From: Phycisphaeraceae bacterium
GTDB taxonomy: Bacteria; Planctomycetota; Phycisphaerae; Phycisphaerales; Zrk34
Direction: 5' to 3'
Length of the DNA: 53,088 nucleotides
Assembly: GCA_028282685.1 (NCBI GenBank)
Contig: JANQHK010000052.1
Coordinates: forward strand, 1 to 53,088
Both the position numbers and the translations under genes were made by a program. Below are positions 33,943-43,836 of this stretch, piece by piece (the stretch's first letter is position 1; each line of letters begins with the position of its first letter). The notes beneath the pieces were generated by a model, which was not told where the DNA came from, made no database searches, and was given only the letters and a program-made list of their open reading frames with translations.

Positions 33943-35088
33943 ATGGGGACCGAACTTCTCGATGCACGTCTGAAGCTGGGCATGGTCAGCGGGCTGGGTC
34001 CGTTGCTGACGCGCCGTCTGGTTGAGCACTTCGGCGATGCCGTGGCCGCCACCGGCGCCACCGCCGCACAACTGCAACGCATCGACGGCATCGGCGCCGC
34101 CACCGCCCGATCGATCCGCGAGCAACTCGACCAATGCGATATCGATCGTGAAAAACAACTCATCACCGAACACGAAGTCCGCGTGATCGGCATCGACGAT
34201 GAAGATTACCCGGCCTTGCTGCGACACATTCCCGATCCCCCCACGCTGCTCTACGTACGGGGCCAACTGGATCGCACCGATGCGGTGGCCCTGGCGGTGG
34301 TGGGCTCGCGTCGGTGCACGGCGTACGGGCGCGAGCAAGCCGACCGGATTGCCGCGGCATGCGCGCAGGCGGGACTGACGATTGTTTCGGGCGGAGCGCG
34401 CGGGATCGATTCCGCCGCACACCGGGCCGCCCTGCGGCTGGAGGGGCGGACGCTGGTCGTCCTGGGTTGCGGATTGGCCCGGGTCTATCCGCCGGAGAAT
34501 GCCGAACTGTTCAGCGAGATTGCCGACGGGCATGGGGCGATCGTCAGCGAACTGCCGATGACCGCTCCACCGATCGCGGAAAACTTTCCCCGTCGCAACC
34601 GCATCATCTCGGGCCTGTCGCTGGGCGTGCTGGTTGTGGAAGCGGCACTGCGCTCCGGCGCCCTGATTACCGCGCGCCTGGCCGCCGAGGAACACCACCG
34701 CGAAGTGATGGCCCTGCCGGGCCGGGTCGATTCCGCGGCGAGTGTCGGCTGCCACCGCATCATCCGCGAGGGCTGGGCGAACCTGGTCACCAACGCCGCC
34801 GACATCCTCGATTGCCTCGGTGAAACCGGCGCTGCCCTCCGCGGAGCGATGGAAGAGCGGGCCGAGACCGAGCAGCAAGCTGACGAGCAACTCTCGCTGG
34901 AAAACGCCGGCCTGAGTCGAGAACAGACCGATCTGCTGGCCAAGCTCGGCGGAGATGAGTTGGATTTCGATCGACTGGCCGAGCGCACCGGCCTGCCGGT
35001 GGCTATGATCCAATCGCACCTGACGATGTTGCAACTGCGCGGTCTGGTCGAGCGCGTTCCCGGAAATCGCGTGCGACGCAAACGCTGA
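33943..35088 (+). CDS. dprA: DNA-processing protein DprA
   Basis: 381 residues. A helix-hairpin-helix-like N-terminus (LQRIDGIGAATARSI) is followed by the Rossmann domain with VVGSRRCTAYG, SGGARGIDSAAHRAAL and LPMTAPPIAENFPRRNRIISGLS. The C-terminal winged-helix domain (LAERTGLPVAMIQSHLTMLQLRGLVER) is present, as in DprA proteins of the longer type. It binds single-stranded DNA and loads RecA during transformation. It begins right after the restriction island and has normal chromosome composition. Confidence 0.95.
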   Translation: MGTELLDARLKLGMVSGLGPLLTRRLVEHFGDAVAATGATAAQLQRIDGIGAATARSIREQLDQCDIDREKQLITEHEVRVIGIDDEDYPALLRHIPDPPTLLYVRGQLDRTDAVALAVVGSRRCTAYGREQADRIAAACAQAGLTIVSGGARGIDSAAHRAALRLEGRTLVVLGCGLARVYPPENAELFSEIADGHGAIVSELPMTAPPIAENFPRRNRIISGLSLGVLVVEAALRSGALITARLAAEEHHREVMALPGRVDSAASVGCHRIIREGWANLVTNAADILDCLGETGAALRGAMEERAETEQQADEQLSLENAGLSREQTDLLAKLGGDELDFDRLAERTGLPVAMIQSHLTMLQLRGLVERVPGNRVRRKR

Positions 35089-35099
35089 AGTGTTTTACT

Positions 35100-35149
35100 C
35101 CTCTCCCCCAAGCGGGCTTCGGCCGTGAGCTCAGTCGAACGGGGAGAGG
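35100..35149. repeat. long-loop inverted repeat after dprA
   Basis: CCTCTCCCC at 35100-35108 and GGGGAGAGG at 35141-35149 are perfectly complementary around a 32-nt GC-rich loop. Non-coding. Its function is not evident; it resembles short dispersed palindromic elements. Confidence 0.55.
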
Positions 35150-35208
35150 TTGGGTGAGGGGGATGATTTCTGAACATAGGGAGTTGGTTGTATCTTACCC
35201 GCCCCTAA

Positions 35209-35236
35209 CCCCTCCCTGAGAGGGAGGGGGATTTTT
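35209..35236 (+). terminator. terminator-like hairpin between dprA and HAD gene
   Basis: CCCCTCCCT, GAG loop, AGGGAGGGG, then GATTTTT. A 9-bp stem and T5 suit termination of dprA. Confidence 0.7.
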
Positions 35237-35271
35237 CGGATATCCCTTCTAGCGATATGCCCTTTGTTCCC

Positions 35272-35277
35272 TACAAT
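35272..35277 (+). promoter_or_regulatory. -10-like TACAAT before the HAD gene
   Basis: TACAAT ends 6 nt before ATG 35284, again without a ribosome-binding site. Confidence 0.4.
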
Positions 35278-35283
35278 ACCCGC

Positions 35284-35970
35284 ATGAAACTCGTACTGTT
35301 TGACGTGGACGGAACGTTGCTGCGGACCGGCGGCCGGGGTGTCTCCTGCATGGAGTTGGCCGGGCAGGCCCTGTTCGGACCCGATTTCACCACCCCGATT
35401 CTCAATCCCGCCGGCTCCATGGACCCGGACCTCTACGCCCAGCTCGTCGCACACCACGGCATCGAAGACGGCGACGCCTGCCACGGCGATTTCCAACAGC
35501 ACTACCTGCACCACCTGACCGAGAAACTTTCCCGCCCCGGCGCCGCGTGGGCGCTGCCGGGCGTGATCGCATTGCTTGACCAATTGCGCGCCGAGCCGAA
35601 CGTGGACCTTGGCCTGGTCACGGGCAATTACACCCGGGCCGTGCCGATCAAGTTGCAGGCCGCGGGGATCGATCCCGGCTGGTTCGAGGACAACGCCTTC
35701 GGCGACCAGGCCGCCGACCGCGCCGGCATGATTCGCCTGGCGCGGCAGCGCCATACCCGGCGGACCGGCAAGGAACTGGATGGCAACGACGTGCTGATGG
35801 TGGGCGATACGCCCAACGATGTGAACGCCGCGCGGCAGGCGGAGTGCCTCTGCCTGGCCGTGGCGACCGGGCGGTTCAGTGTGGACGACTTACGCGCTGC
35901 CGGTGCGCAGCACGCGGTGGAAGATTTGTCCGACCCCGCGTCCTTGTTATCGATACTACATCTGAACTGA
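35284..35970 (+). CDS. HAD-superfamily hydrolase (phosphoglycolate phosphatase-like)
   Basis: 228 residues, subfamily IA. Motif I FDVDGTLLRTGG gives Asp7 and Asp9; motif II is LVTGNY; motif III includes K in the cap-proximal region; motif IV is VLMVGDTPNDVNAARQA. The small helical cap lies between. It would remove phosphate from a small metabolite; the substrate (phosphoglycolate or a sugar phosphate) cannot be fixed from sequence. ATG 35284 starts at the conserved MKLVLFDVDG; the frame is open 27 bp further upstream. Confidence 0.88.
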   Translation: MKLVLFDVDGTLLRTGGRGVSCMELAGQALFGPDFTTPILNPAGSMDPDLYAQLVAHHGIEDGDACHGDFQQHYLHHLTEKLSRPGAAWALPGVIALLDQLRAEPNVDLGLVTGNYTRAVPIKLQAAGIDPGWFEDNAFGDQAADRAGMIRLARQRHTRRTGKELDGNDVLMVGDTPNDVNAARQAECLCLAVATGRFSVDDLRAAGAQHAVEDLSDPASLLSILHLN

Positions 35971-35983
35971 ATCGCAGATGGCG

Positions 35984-36072
35984 GGGCGCCATTGGTCGAA
36001 AGCGGAGCGATAGGCCAATGCTTCGACAATGATGAAATGCACTGGTCTGCCTGCGGCCGACCAGTGGCGCCC
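35984..36072. repeat. 89-bp element with terminal inverted repeats (MITE-like)
   Basis: The left end GGGCGCCATTGGTCG and the reverse complement of the right end GGGCGCCACTGGTCG differ at one base in 15. The right arm also carries an internal hairpin (CACTGGTC...GACCAGTG). A related copy lies at 52671-52705 after argC. Non-coding; it fills the gap between the convergent HAD and ACT genes. Confidence 0.7.
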
Positions 36073-36079
36073 TCACACT

Positions 36080-36505
36080 TCAGGCGATCTTGTTCATCAC
36101 TTTACGGGCCTTGGTGACATCGGATTCCGAATCGAGGGCGAGGTGGAGCACGGCGCGCTTGCCGACGGCGGCGCCGCTGAATCCGCGCAGGTTGATCTTC
36201 GCCTCGGCCAGGGCGCGCGTGATCGTGGCCGCATAACCGGGCGCGTCCTTGCAACCGACCGACAGGCCGTGGATCGATTCGGACTTGTGGAATCCGGCCT
36301 TCTTTGCCGCCGCCTGCTGCTTGGGCCCGCGAATCGGCGTGACGAACACCACACCTCGACCGGCCGGCTTGTCGACCCGGCGCGCGATGAGAAAATCCAG
36401 ATTGGCGCCCGCCGCCGCCAGTTGTTCAAGTTTCTCGGCCAGTGCCCCGGATTTGTCGCTCATCGGCGCCACCCAGACCTGCTCCCTGCGAATGTCCAGC
36501 TTCAT
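36080..36505 (-). CDS. ACT-domain protein
   Basis: 141 residues carrying tandem ACT-like folds: REQVWVAPMSDKSGALAEKLEQLAAAGANLDFLIARRV and, after a linker, APGYAATITRALAEAKINLRGFSGAAV. ACT domains bind amino acids and control metabolic enzymes, but here there is no catalytic domain. ATG 36505 has AAGGAGA just upstream. It is a stand-alone sensor or a partner of an amino-acid enzyme located elsewhere. Convergent with the HAD gene across the MITE-like element. Confidence 0.85.
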   Translation of the reverse strand: MKLDIRREQVWVAPMSDKSGALAEKLEQLAAAGANLDFLIARRVDKPAGRGVVFVTPIRGPKQQAAAKKAGFHKSESIHGLSVGCKDAPGYAATITRALAEAKINLRGFSGAAVGKRAVLHLALDSESDVTKARKVMNKIA

Positions 36506-36614
36506 GTGCGTTCTCCTTGGAATTGAGAATTCGGACACATCCGACAGACAAGTCACTTGGAATGGATCGGACTTCATTATATCCACGTCCCCCCGCGATT
36601 CTGATACGATTCTT

Positions 36615-37730
36615 TCAGCAGGCATCCGCCCAGCGGCGGGCGATATCCCGCCAGGTCACCCAGGACAGCAATCCACGGTTGTGGAAGAACACGGCTTGTG
36701 CGGCGGCGCGCACCAACCGGCTGCCGATCACCCTGTCATAGACACCGTTGGGCATGTCCATATCGTATGCCACGCGGAACAGTTTCTTCAGTCGATAACG
36801 AGGCAGACGCGGGACCAGAGCCCGCACCGGCGCCGGCCCGTCATCCATCAGGTAATCGCAAATCGCCACGCCGGCATAGCGCCCGAAGTGGACGGCGGTG
36901 TGAATCCCCCCCGCGGTCAGCGGCGAAACCAGCCCCGCCGCATCGCCGATCAGCAGACAGCGCCGGTCTCCGATGCGGCGCAGCGGACCGTTGACGGGGA
37001 TGTACCCGCCGCGTCGCTCCACCTGGCGCGCCCGGTCGAAATCAAACATGCCCGAGACGCGCTGGAGAAATGCATTGAATTGCAAGCGCGTTCCGTGCCG
37101 AGCCGCCAGGCCCACCTGCGTGTACGGAACGCCCGGCACGACCCATGCGATGTACCCGGGGGCGAGAGCGGGATCGATAAACACGTGGAGCAGATCGCGA
37201 TCCACGCCGCGCACGTTCTCGAACTCCGCCTCCATGCCGACCAGCAGCCGATGATTGGACTGCAACCCGCACAGACGCGCCACGGTCGAGCGCGCTCCAT
37301 CGGCGCCGACGAGAAACGGGGCGGCCAGATCGGCGTCATTCAGTCGCCATTGCCCATCGGTCCAGCGGGCGTTGCGCAGCGGGTTGCCGAATCGGACATC
37401 CACATCGATCATCTTCGCCCGCAACGTCCACCACTGCATCAATGCACAAAGGTTCGTCGCCAGAAAGTAGTAGCCCGGACGATGCAGATCGATGAATCGT
37501 CCGGACGGACTGTAGAGCCGCACGCCATGGACCTTGTGCGTCAGCCGGGGCGGGACATCCCACTCGTCGGCCAGTTCCTTGACGATGATGCCGGTGGTGT
37601 GCATTTGCACTCCGGCCTGCGGTTTGCGATCCAGAACGGTGGTTTTCAAACCGCGATGTGCCGCCGCGCGCGCGCAGGCCAGTCCGGCGAATCCGGCGCC
37701 CACCACCACAAGATCACAGCGATCGCTCAT
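36615..37730 (-). CDS. FAD-dependent oxidoreductase, geranylgeranyl reductase-like
   Basis: 371 residues. The FAD-binding GxGxxG is VVVGAGFAGLACA (8-20). The second FAD motif is CLLIGDAAGLVSPLTAGGIHTAVHFGR, with the GD of the p-hydroxybenzoate hydroxylase fold. FLVGADGARSTVARL is the DG motif. This combination is shared by geranylgeranyl reductases and flavin halogenase relatives. It may saturate isoprenoid chains of membrane lipids or quinones. It lies 76 bp downstream of the acyl-CoA ligase on the same strand, so a lipid-related role is plausible. Confidence 0.85.
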   Translation of the reverse strand: MSDRCDLVVVGAGFAGLACARAAAHRGLKTTVLDRKPQAGVQMHTTGIIVKELADEWDVPPRLTHKVHGVRLYSPSGRFIDLHRPGYYFLATNLCALMQWWTLRAKMIDVDVRFGNPLRNARWTDGQWRLNDADLAAPFLVGADGARSTVARLCGLQSNHRLLVGMEAEFENVRGVDRDLLHVFIDPALAPGYIAWVVPGVPYTQVGLAARHGTRLQFNAFLQRVSGMFDFDRARQVERRGGYIPVNGPLRRIGDRRCLLIGDAAGLVSPLTAGGIHTAVHFGRYAGVAICDYLMDDGPAPVRALVPRLPRYRLKKLFRVAYDMDMPNGVYDRVIGSRLVRAAAQAVFFHNRGLLSWVTWRDIARRWADAC

Positions 37731-37806
37731 GTGTTTGTTACGCTCTTTGCAACGACCGGTTCAGAGTCAGTGCGATGAAAATTAATTGGCGCCTTATCGG
37801 CCCGCA

Positions 37807-39276
37807 CTATTGATCCAGCCACCGGCTCAACTCGCGTCGGAGAATCTTGCCCATCGGATTGCGCGGCAGGGCATCCACCGGGCGAACCTGCTTGGGTACC
37901 TTAAAACCGGCCAGCGACTGCCGGCAGTACTGGCGCACGGCGGCCTCGTCGAACTCCGCCCCCTCTTCCAGTTCGACGAACGCCACCGCCACCTCGCCGC
38001 GCGACAGATCGGGCTTGCCGATCACGGCGGAGACACCGATCGCGGGATGACGATCGAGCACTTCCTCGATTTCGCGCGGGAAGACGTTTTCCCCACCGAT
38101 AATCAGCATCTCCTTCTTGCGGCCGGTGATATAGAGGTAGCCATCTTCATCGAGCTTGCCCCAATCGCCGGTGAGGAACCAGCCGCGCTCGTCGAAGGCG
38201 GCCGCGGTCTGATCGGGCTGCTTGAGGTAGCCGTTCATGACGTTCGGCCCGTCGAGCAGGATTTCGCCTTCTTCGCCAAGGGGCAGGTCGTTGCCGTGGT
38301 CGTCGACGATGCGCGCGCCGACGCCGGGGATGAGCTTGCCCACCGCGCCGTCCTTGCCTTCCGGCGGCAGGTTCCACGAGACAACCGGCGACGTTTCGGT
38401 CAGACCGTACCCTTCCAGAATGCGCACTCCGAAACGTTCGCGGAAACGGTCGAGCGTCTCGCGCGGCAGGGCTTCGCCCCCCGAAACCGGCAGCTTGACC
38501 GACGCGAAGTCCTCCGGTCCGGCGCTCTTGACCGACAGCAACGCGTTGTACATCGACGGGATGGCGATGAAAATGTCCGGCCGATGCTTGCGGATCAGGT
38601 CCACGATCTTATTCGGAACGAACCGCGCGGAGAACACCGTCTTGCAACCGACGATCAGCGGGATCAGCGTCAGCGTGGTCAGTCCGAAGCTGTGGAACTG
38701 CGGCAGCACGCCGAGGAAGCAGTCGGCTTTGGTGAGATTCACATGCTCGACGCAGGCGCGGACGTTGGAGATCAGGTTGCGGTGGGTGAGCATCACGCCC
38801 TTGGGCCGCCCGCTGGTGCCGGAGGTGTAGAGGATGATGGCGGGATCGCCGGTCGCGGCGATGTGCGGCAAGCGCAGCGGCGGGATAGTGCGGTAGTTCA
38901 ACGCGTCGAGCTTGATGAACTTCACGCCGCTCGGCGGTTCGTCCATCTGATCGAGCATGGGCCCGGCGGTGATCAACGTATCGATTTCACTATGCTCGAT
39001 GATGTACCGTTGCTCGGAGGACGAGAGCAGGAAATTGACCGGCACGGGAACCCGGCCGAGCATCCAGCAGGCCATGGCCGCCATGGGAAAGGCGCCGCTG
39101 GTCGGCAGGAGGATTCCGACGCGCGGGCGGTGGGTGGTCTGTTCGATGCGATCGGCCAGGATAAACGCCCCACCGACCAGATCGACATAGCGCCAGGTGC
39201 GCTGGTCATCCACCACCGCCGGGGACAGCGGCCGAGCCAGAGCCCGGCGAAGAATCGGCCAGAGAATCGTTCTCAT
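37807..39276 (-). CDS. AMP-forming acyl-CoA synthetase/ligase
   Basis: 489 residues. It activates a carboxylate with ATP to an acyl-adenylate and passes it to CoA or a carrier. P-loop motif LYTSGTSGRPKGVMLTHRN and the YGLTETSP adenylate motif, GDWGKLDEDGYLYITGRKKEML, and the C-terminal Lys in NPMGKILRREL are all present. The length suits medium- or long-chain acyl-CoA ligases. ATG 39276 has a GGAG site. Substrate chain not determinable; the adjacent FAD reductase hints at lipid metabolism. Confidence 0.93.
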   Translation of the reverse strand: MRTILWPILRRALARPLSPAVVDDQRTWRYVDLVGGAFILADRIEQTTHRPRVGILLPTSGAFPMAAMACWMLGRVPVPVNFLLSSSEQRYIIEHSEIDTLITAGPMLDQMDEPPSGVKFIKLDALNYRTIPPLRLPHIAATGDPAIILYTSGTSGRPKGVMLTHRNLISNVRACVEHVNLTKADCFLGVLPQFHSFGLTTLTLIPLIVGCKTVFSARFVPNKIVDLIRKHRPDIFIAIPSMYNALLSVKSAGPEDFASVKLPVSGGEALPRETLDRFRERFGVRILEGYGLTETSPVVSWNLPPEGKDGAVGKLIPGVGARIVDDHGNDLPLGEEGEILLDGPNVMNGYLKQPDQTAAAFDERGWFLTGDWGKLDEDGYLYITGRKKEMLIIGGENVFPREIEEVLDRHPAIGVSAVIGKPDLSRGEVAVAFVELEEGAEFDEAAVRQYCRQSLAGFKVPKQVRPVDALPRNPMGKILRRELSRWLDQ

Positions 39277-39389
39277 GGATGCTCCGGAAAGGGCGGCCGG
39301 TCTTTCCACGCGATCGCCCACAGGTCATCGTCAATGGTTAGAATAGCGCCTGGACGATAAACCGACAAGACCACCGGACGAGTCCGCAT

Positions 39390-40169
39390 ATGAAATCACA
39401 TGCCCCGTCGCTCATCGCCGTCCTGCTCATGCTCACGTCGATCCCGATCGGTTGCCGACCCGCATCCGGACCGACCCTCGAGAAAGCCGAGAAGGCCTAC
39501 CGCGATGGGCATTACCTCCAGGCCCACAACGACGCCAAGGAACTGCGTGTGCTGCTGCGCGGCGCACAACGCGAACGCGCCAGTTACCTAGCGGGCATCA
39601 GCGCCTATCGCATGGGCGATGACGGCCAGGCCATCGCCCTGCTCAGTCCGCTGGTTCAGAACGCCGACCGGACCATCGCCGGACGCTCGGCTTCGACGCT
39701 CGGGTTGATCTATTACGACCGCGGCGAAGACCGGCGCGCCCTGGAGGCCTTCCGCACGGCCACGGCGAAGCTGACCGGCGACGAGATGGCGTGGTGCCAT
39801 TTCTACATCGCCGTCATTCAACAGAAGATGGGCTGGTGGTCCAACGCACGCAGCAATCTCACCACCGCCTATTCCCAGGCGAGTGACAACGGACTGCTGC
39901 GCATGATCCGCCAGCGACAGGGATACCACGCCTTCACCGTGCAGGCCGGGGCCTATCGCAACAAGGGCATCGCCGATCAGCGCGCGCGCCTGTTGACGGG
40001 CAAAGCGCAATCGATCGGCCTGGGCTCGCCTCGTGTGATCCCCAGCACCGATGCTTCAGGCGGTCGGCTTTACCTGGTGCAGGTCGGCCGGTTCAACGAT
40101 TACAGCCAGGCCCATTCGGCGCGCCACAAGCTGGGAGCCGAAGAGTTGATCGTTTCACCCATACCGTAA
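39390..40169 (+). CDS. lipoprotein with TPR-like helices and C-terminal SPOR domain
   Basis: 259 residues. The N-terminal signal ends with GCRP, Cys22 being a candidate lipidated residue, although the lipobox (PIGC) is imperfect. Helical repeats (KAYRDGHYLQAHNDAKEL, AGISAYRMGDDGQAIALL, LGLIYYDRGEDRRALEAF) look like TPRs. The last 70 residues form a SPOR domain (YHAFTVQAGAYRNKGIADQRARLL...YLVQVGRFNDYSQAHSARHKL), which binds denuded peptidoglycan at division sites. Likely an envelope protein of the septum. It is divergent from the acyl-CoA ligase gene. Confidence 0.85.
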   Translation: MKSHAPSLIAVLLMLTSIPIGCRPASGPTLEKAEKAYRDGHYLQAHNDAKELRVLLRGAQRERASYLAGISAYRMGDDGQAIALLSPLVQNADRTIAGRSASTLGLIYYDRGEDRRALEAFRTATAKLTGDEMAWCHFYIAVIQQKMGWWSNARSNLTTAYSQASDNGLLRMIRQRQGYHAFTVQAGAYRNKGIADQRARLLTGKAQSIGLGSPRVIPSTDASGGRLYLVQVGRFNDYSQAHSARHKLGAEELIVSPIP

Positions 40170-40231
40170 GCAAACTGAAATCCGTGGGCGGGATGGCGCG
40201 TTGGTGATGGATACAGAAGGAGACCGCAACC

Positions 40232-41647
<1,416 letters not shown>

Positions 41648-41678
41648 ATAAAAGGCCTGGTCCGAGTGACCTGGGCTT

Positions 41679-41730
41679 TGGTTATTGGAATTTCATTTGC
41701 CATTGGTCATTCGCCCCTGGTCATTCACCG
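41679..41730 (+). repeat. degenerate tandem heptamer-like repeat between fumC and trpB
   Basis: TGGTTATTGGAATTTCATTTG is followed by CATTGGTCATTCGC and CCCTGGTCATTCAC, two close 14-mers. The 7-nt period centred on GGTCATT is clear but degenerate. Non-coding, similar in kind to the GGTT octamers after gap. Confidence 0.6.
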
Positions 41731-41772
41731 TCCACCAATGGGAAGATGTTTATTCATGCTCAAAATACCGGC

Positions 41773-41778
41773 TATACT
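41773..41778 (+). promoter_or_regulatory. -10-like TATACT before trpB
   Basis: A near-consensus TATACT ends 8 nt before ATG 41787, with no ribosome-binding site. No convincing -35. Leaderless trpB transcript likely. Confidence 0.5.
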
Positions 41779-41786
41779 GCACCACC

Positions 41787-42989
41787 ATGAGTGATACGAC
41801 CACGACGTCCGTTCCCGACACCCACGGCCGATTCGGCGATTTCGGCGGGATATACGTGCCCGAAACGCTGATGGACGCTCTGCAACAGCTTACGATCGAG
41901 TACGACAAGGCCAGAACCGACGACGATTTCAACAACGAGTTGCAGACGCTGTTCAAGCATTACGTCGGCCGCCCCACCCCGCTTCAGTTGGCCTACAGGT
42001 TGACCCAACATGTCGGCGGGGCGCAAATCTGGCTCAAACGGGAAGACCTGGCCCACACCGGCGCGCACAAAATCAACAACACGCTCGGCCAGGCGCTGCT
42101 GACCCGGCGCATGGGCAAGCAGCGCGTGATCGCCGAGACCGGCGCGGGCCAGCACGGCGTGGCCACCGCCACCGCCGCCGCCCTGCTCGGTTTGCAATGC
42201 GATGTGTACATGGGGGCCGAGGACATCCGTCGCCAGCAACCGAACGTGGTGCGCATGAAACTGCTCGGAGCGAATTGCATTGCCGTCACCAGCGGCGCCA
42301 AGACACTCAAGGATGCGACCAACGAAGCGATGCGCGACTGGATGGGCAGCGTGGAACGGACGCATTACATTCTCGGCTCCGTCGTCGGACCGCATCCGTT
42401 TCCGATGATCGTGCGCGATTTCCAGTCGGTGATCGGCCGGGAAACGCGACAGCAATGTCACCAGCGCATGGGGCGCTTGCCCGATCGGCTGGTCGCCTGC
42501 GTGGGTGGCGGTTCCAACGCAGCCGGTTTTTTCTACCCGATGATCGACGATACGACTGTGGCCATGACCGGCGTGGAGGCCGGAGGCCGATCGGATCAGC
42601 CGGGCGATCACGCCGCACCGCTGCAATTCGGCTCGCCCGGCGTATTGCACGGCTCGATGAGCTACGTCATGCAGGATGGCGACGGCCAGACCGCCGATGT
42701 GCATTCGATCTCCGCGGGATTGGATTATCCCGGCGTCGGGCCTGAACATGCCTACTGGAAGCAAACCGGCCGGGTCGACTACACCACCTGCACCGATGCC
42801 GAGGCACTGGAAGCGTTCGGACTGCTTTGCAAGCTGGAAGGCATCATCCCTGCGCTCGAAAGTTCCCACGCCGTCCACGCGGCCATCCGCCTGGCCGAAC
42901 AGATGTCGCCGGACCAGTCGATCGTGGTGAACCTTTCCGGCCGGGGCGACAAAGACCTCGACGAAGTGATCCGCCTGCTGGACCTGTGA
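41787..42989 (+). CDS. trpB: tryptophan synthase beta chain
   Basis: 400 residues. With TrpA it condenses indole and serine to tryptophan. The PLP-lysine is in [18 protein letters not shown]; the PLP phosphate loop is [14 protein letters not shown]; the beta-replacement region is [28 protein letters not shown] ends the catalytic domain. trpA does not follow; a DNA methylase gene does. The frame is open for 102 bp upstream, but homology starts at the ATG 41787. Confidence 0.97.
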   Translation: MSDTTTTSVPDTHGRFGDFGGIYVPETLMDALQQLTIEYDKARTDDDFNNELQTLFKHYVGRPTPLQLAYRLTQHVGGAQIWLKREDLAHTGAHKINNTLGQALLTRRMGKQRVIAETGAGQHGVATATAAALLGLQCDVYMGAEDIRRQQPNVVRMKLLGANCIAVTSGAKTLKDATNEAMRDWMGSVERTHYILGSVVGPHPFPMIVRDFQSVIGRETRQQCHQRMGRLPDRLVACVGGGSNAAGFFYPMIDDTTVAMTGVEAGGRSDQPGDHAAPLQFGSPGVLHGSMSYVMQDGDGQTADVHSISAGLDYPGVGPEHAYWKQTGRVDYTTCTDAEALEAFGLLCKLEGIIPALESSHAVHAAIRLAEQMSPDQSIVVNLSGRGDKDLDEVIRLLDL

Positions 42990-43019
42990 GTTCAGCCGTG
43001 CCGCTTCTCCGATTGGTGG

Positions 43020-43025
43020 TATCAT
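43020..43025 (+). promoter_or_regulatory. -10-like TATCAT before the DNA methylase gene
   Basis: TATCAT ends 7 nt before ATG 43033, with no Shine-Dalgarno sequence between. No -35 recognised. Confidence 0.35.
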
Positions 43026-43032
43026 TCCCCGC

Positions 43033-43836
43033 ATGAACCGCCCCCACCGCAAGCCCATGTTGCGTTTGCAGCCGACCACGCTGTGGGATTATCCCTCGCA
43101 GCACTACGGCGATGACGTGCAGGGCGATCCCAACTACCGCGGCGCCACGCCCAGCTACATCATCTGGAACCTGTTGCAGCGCTACACCGAGCCGCGCGCG
43201 GCGGTGGTCGATCCCTGCTGCGGCAGCGGAACCACGCTCGACGTCTGCCGCGACACCGATCGCCGGGCCAGGGGCTTCGACATCAATCCTCAGCGCGAGG
43301 ATATTGAGTACGCCGATGCGCGCAAACTGCCGCTGCGCAACAACTCGGCCGACTTTGTCTTCATCGATCCGCCCTACTCAACGCACCTGGAATACTCCGA
43401 CGATCCGGCCTGCATCGGCCAACTTTCAGCCATCAGCGGCGAATACTATCGAGCGATGGAAAAGGTGATCGCGGAGATCAACCGCATCCTCAAACCCCGC
43501 CGATACATGGCGATGTACGTCAGCGATTCCTACGAGCACAACCGCGGCAAACAGCGGGCGTTTCACCCGATCGGCTTTGAGTTGTTCCAGCGCTTGCGCA
43601 AGCCGTTCGTTCCGGTGGATGTGATTTCCGTGGTGCGGCACAACAAGACGCTGGAACTGGGCAACTACCGCCGCAGCGCCGAGGAAGGCAACTATTACCT
43701 GCGCGGGTTCAACTACCTGTTCATCATGTACAAGGCGGCGTCAGCGCCGAAACCGCGCGGCGAGAAGAAACCACCACATGCCAACCGCCAGCCGCGCAAA
43801 GGCGGCCCGCGTAAAAAGCGGACTCACAGAAACTGA
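43033..43836 (+). CDS. orphan DNA methyltransferase (N4/N6 type)
   Basis: 267 residues. AdoMet motif I VDPCCGSGTTLDV (59-71) precedes catalytic motif IV FIDPPYSTHLEY by about 50 residues, a gamma-like order. The C-terminal 30 residues are Arg/Lys/Pro-rich (PRKGGPRKKRTHRN) and may bind DNA non-specifically. No restriction gene is next to it and its composition matches the chromosome, so it is probably a resident methylase with an epigenetic or repair-linked role. Specificity unknown. It ends base-to-base against the convergent phosphoesterase gene. Confidence 0.85.
   Translation: MNRPHRKPMLRLQPTTLWDYPSQHYGDDVQGDPNYRGATPSYIIWNLLQRYTEPRAAVVDPCCGSGTTLDVCRDTDRRARGFDINPQREDIEYADARKLPLRNNSADFVFIDPPYSTHLEYSDDPACIGQLSAISGEYYRAMEKVIAEINRILKPRRYMAMYVSDSYEHNRGKQRAFHPIGFELFQRLRKPFVPVDVISVVRHNKTLELGNYRRSAEEGNYYLRGFNYLFIMYKAASAPKPRGEKKPPHANRQPRKGGPRKKRTHRN

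Noticed and set aside
41648-41786. trp leader or riboswitch upstream of trpB
   Set aside because: No run of Trp codons, T-box or paired attenuator hairpins; the stretch is a degenerate repeat followed by a -10-like hexamer just before the ATG.
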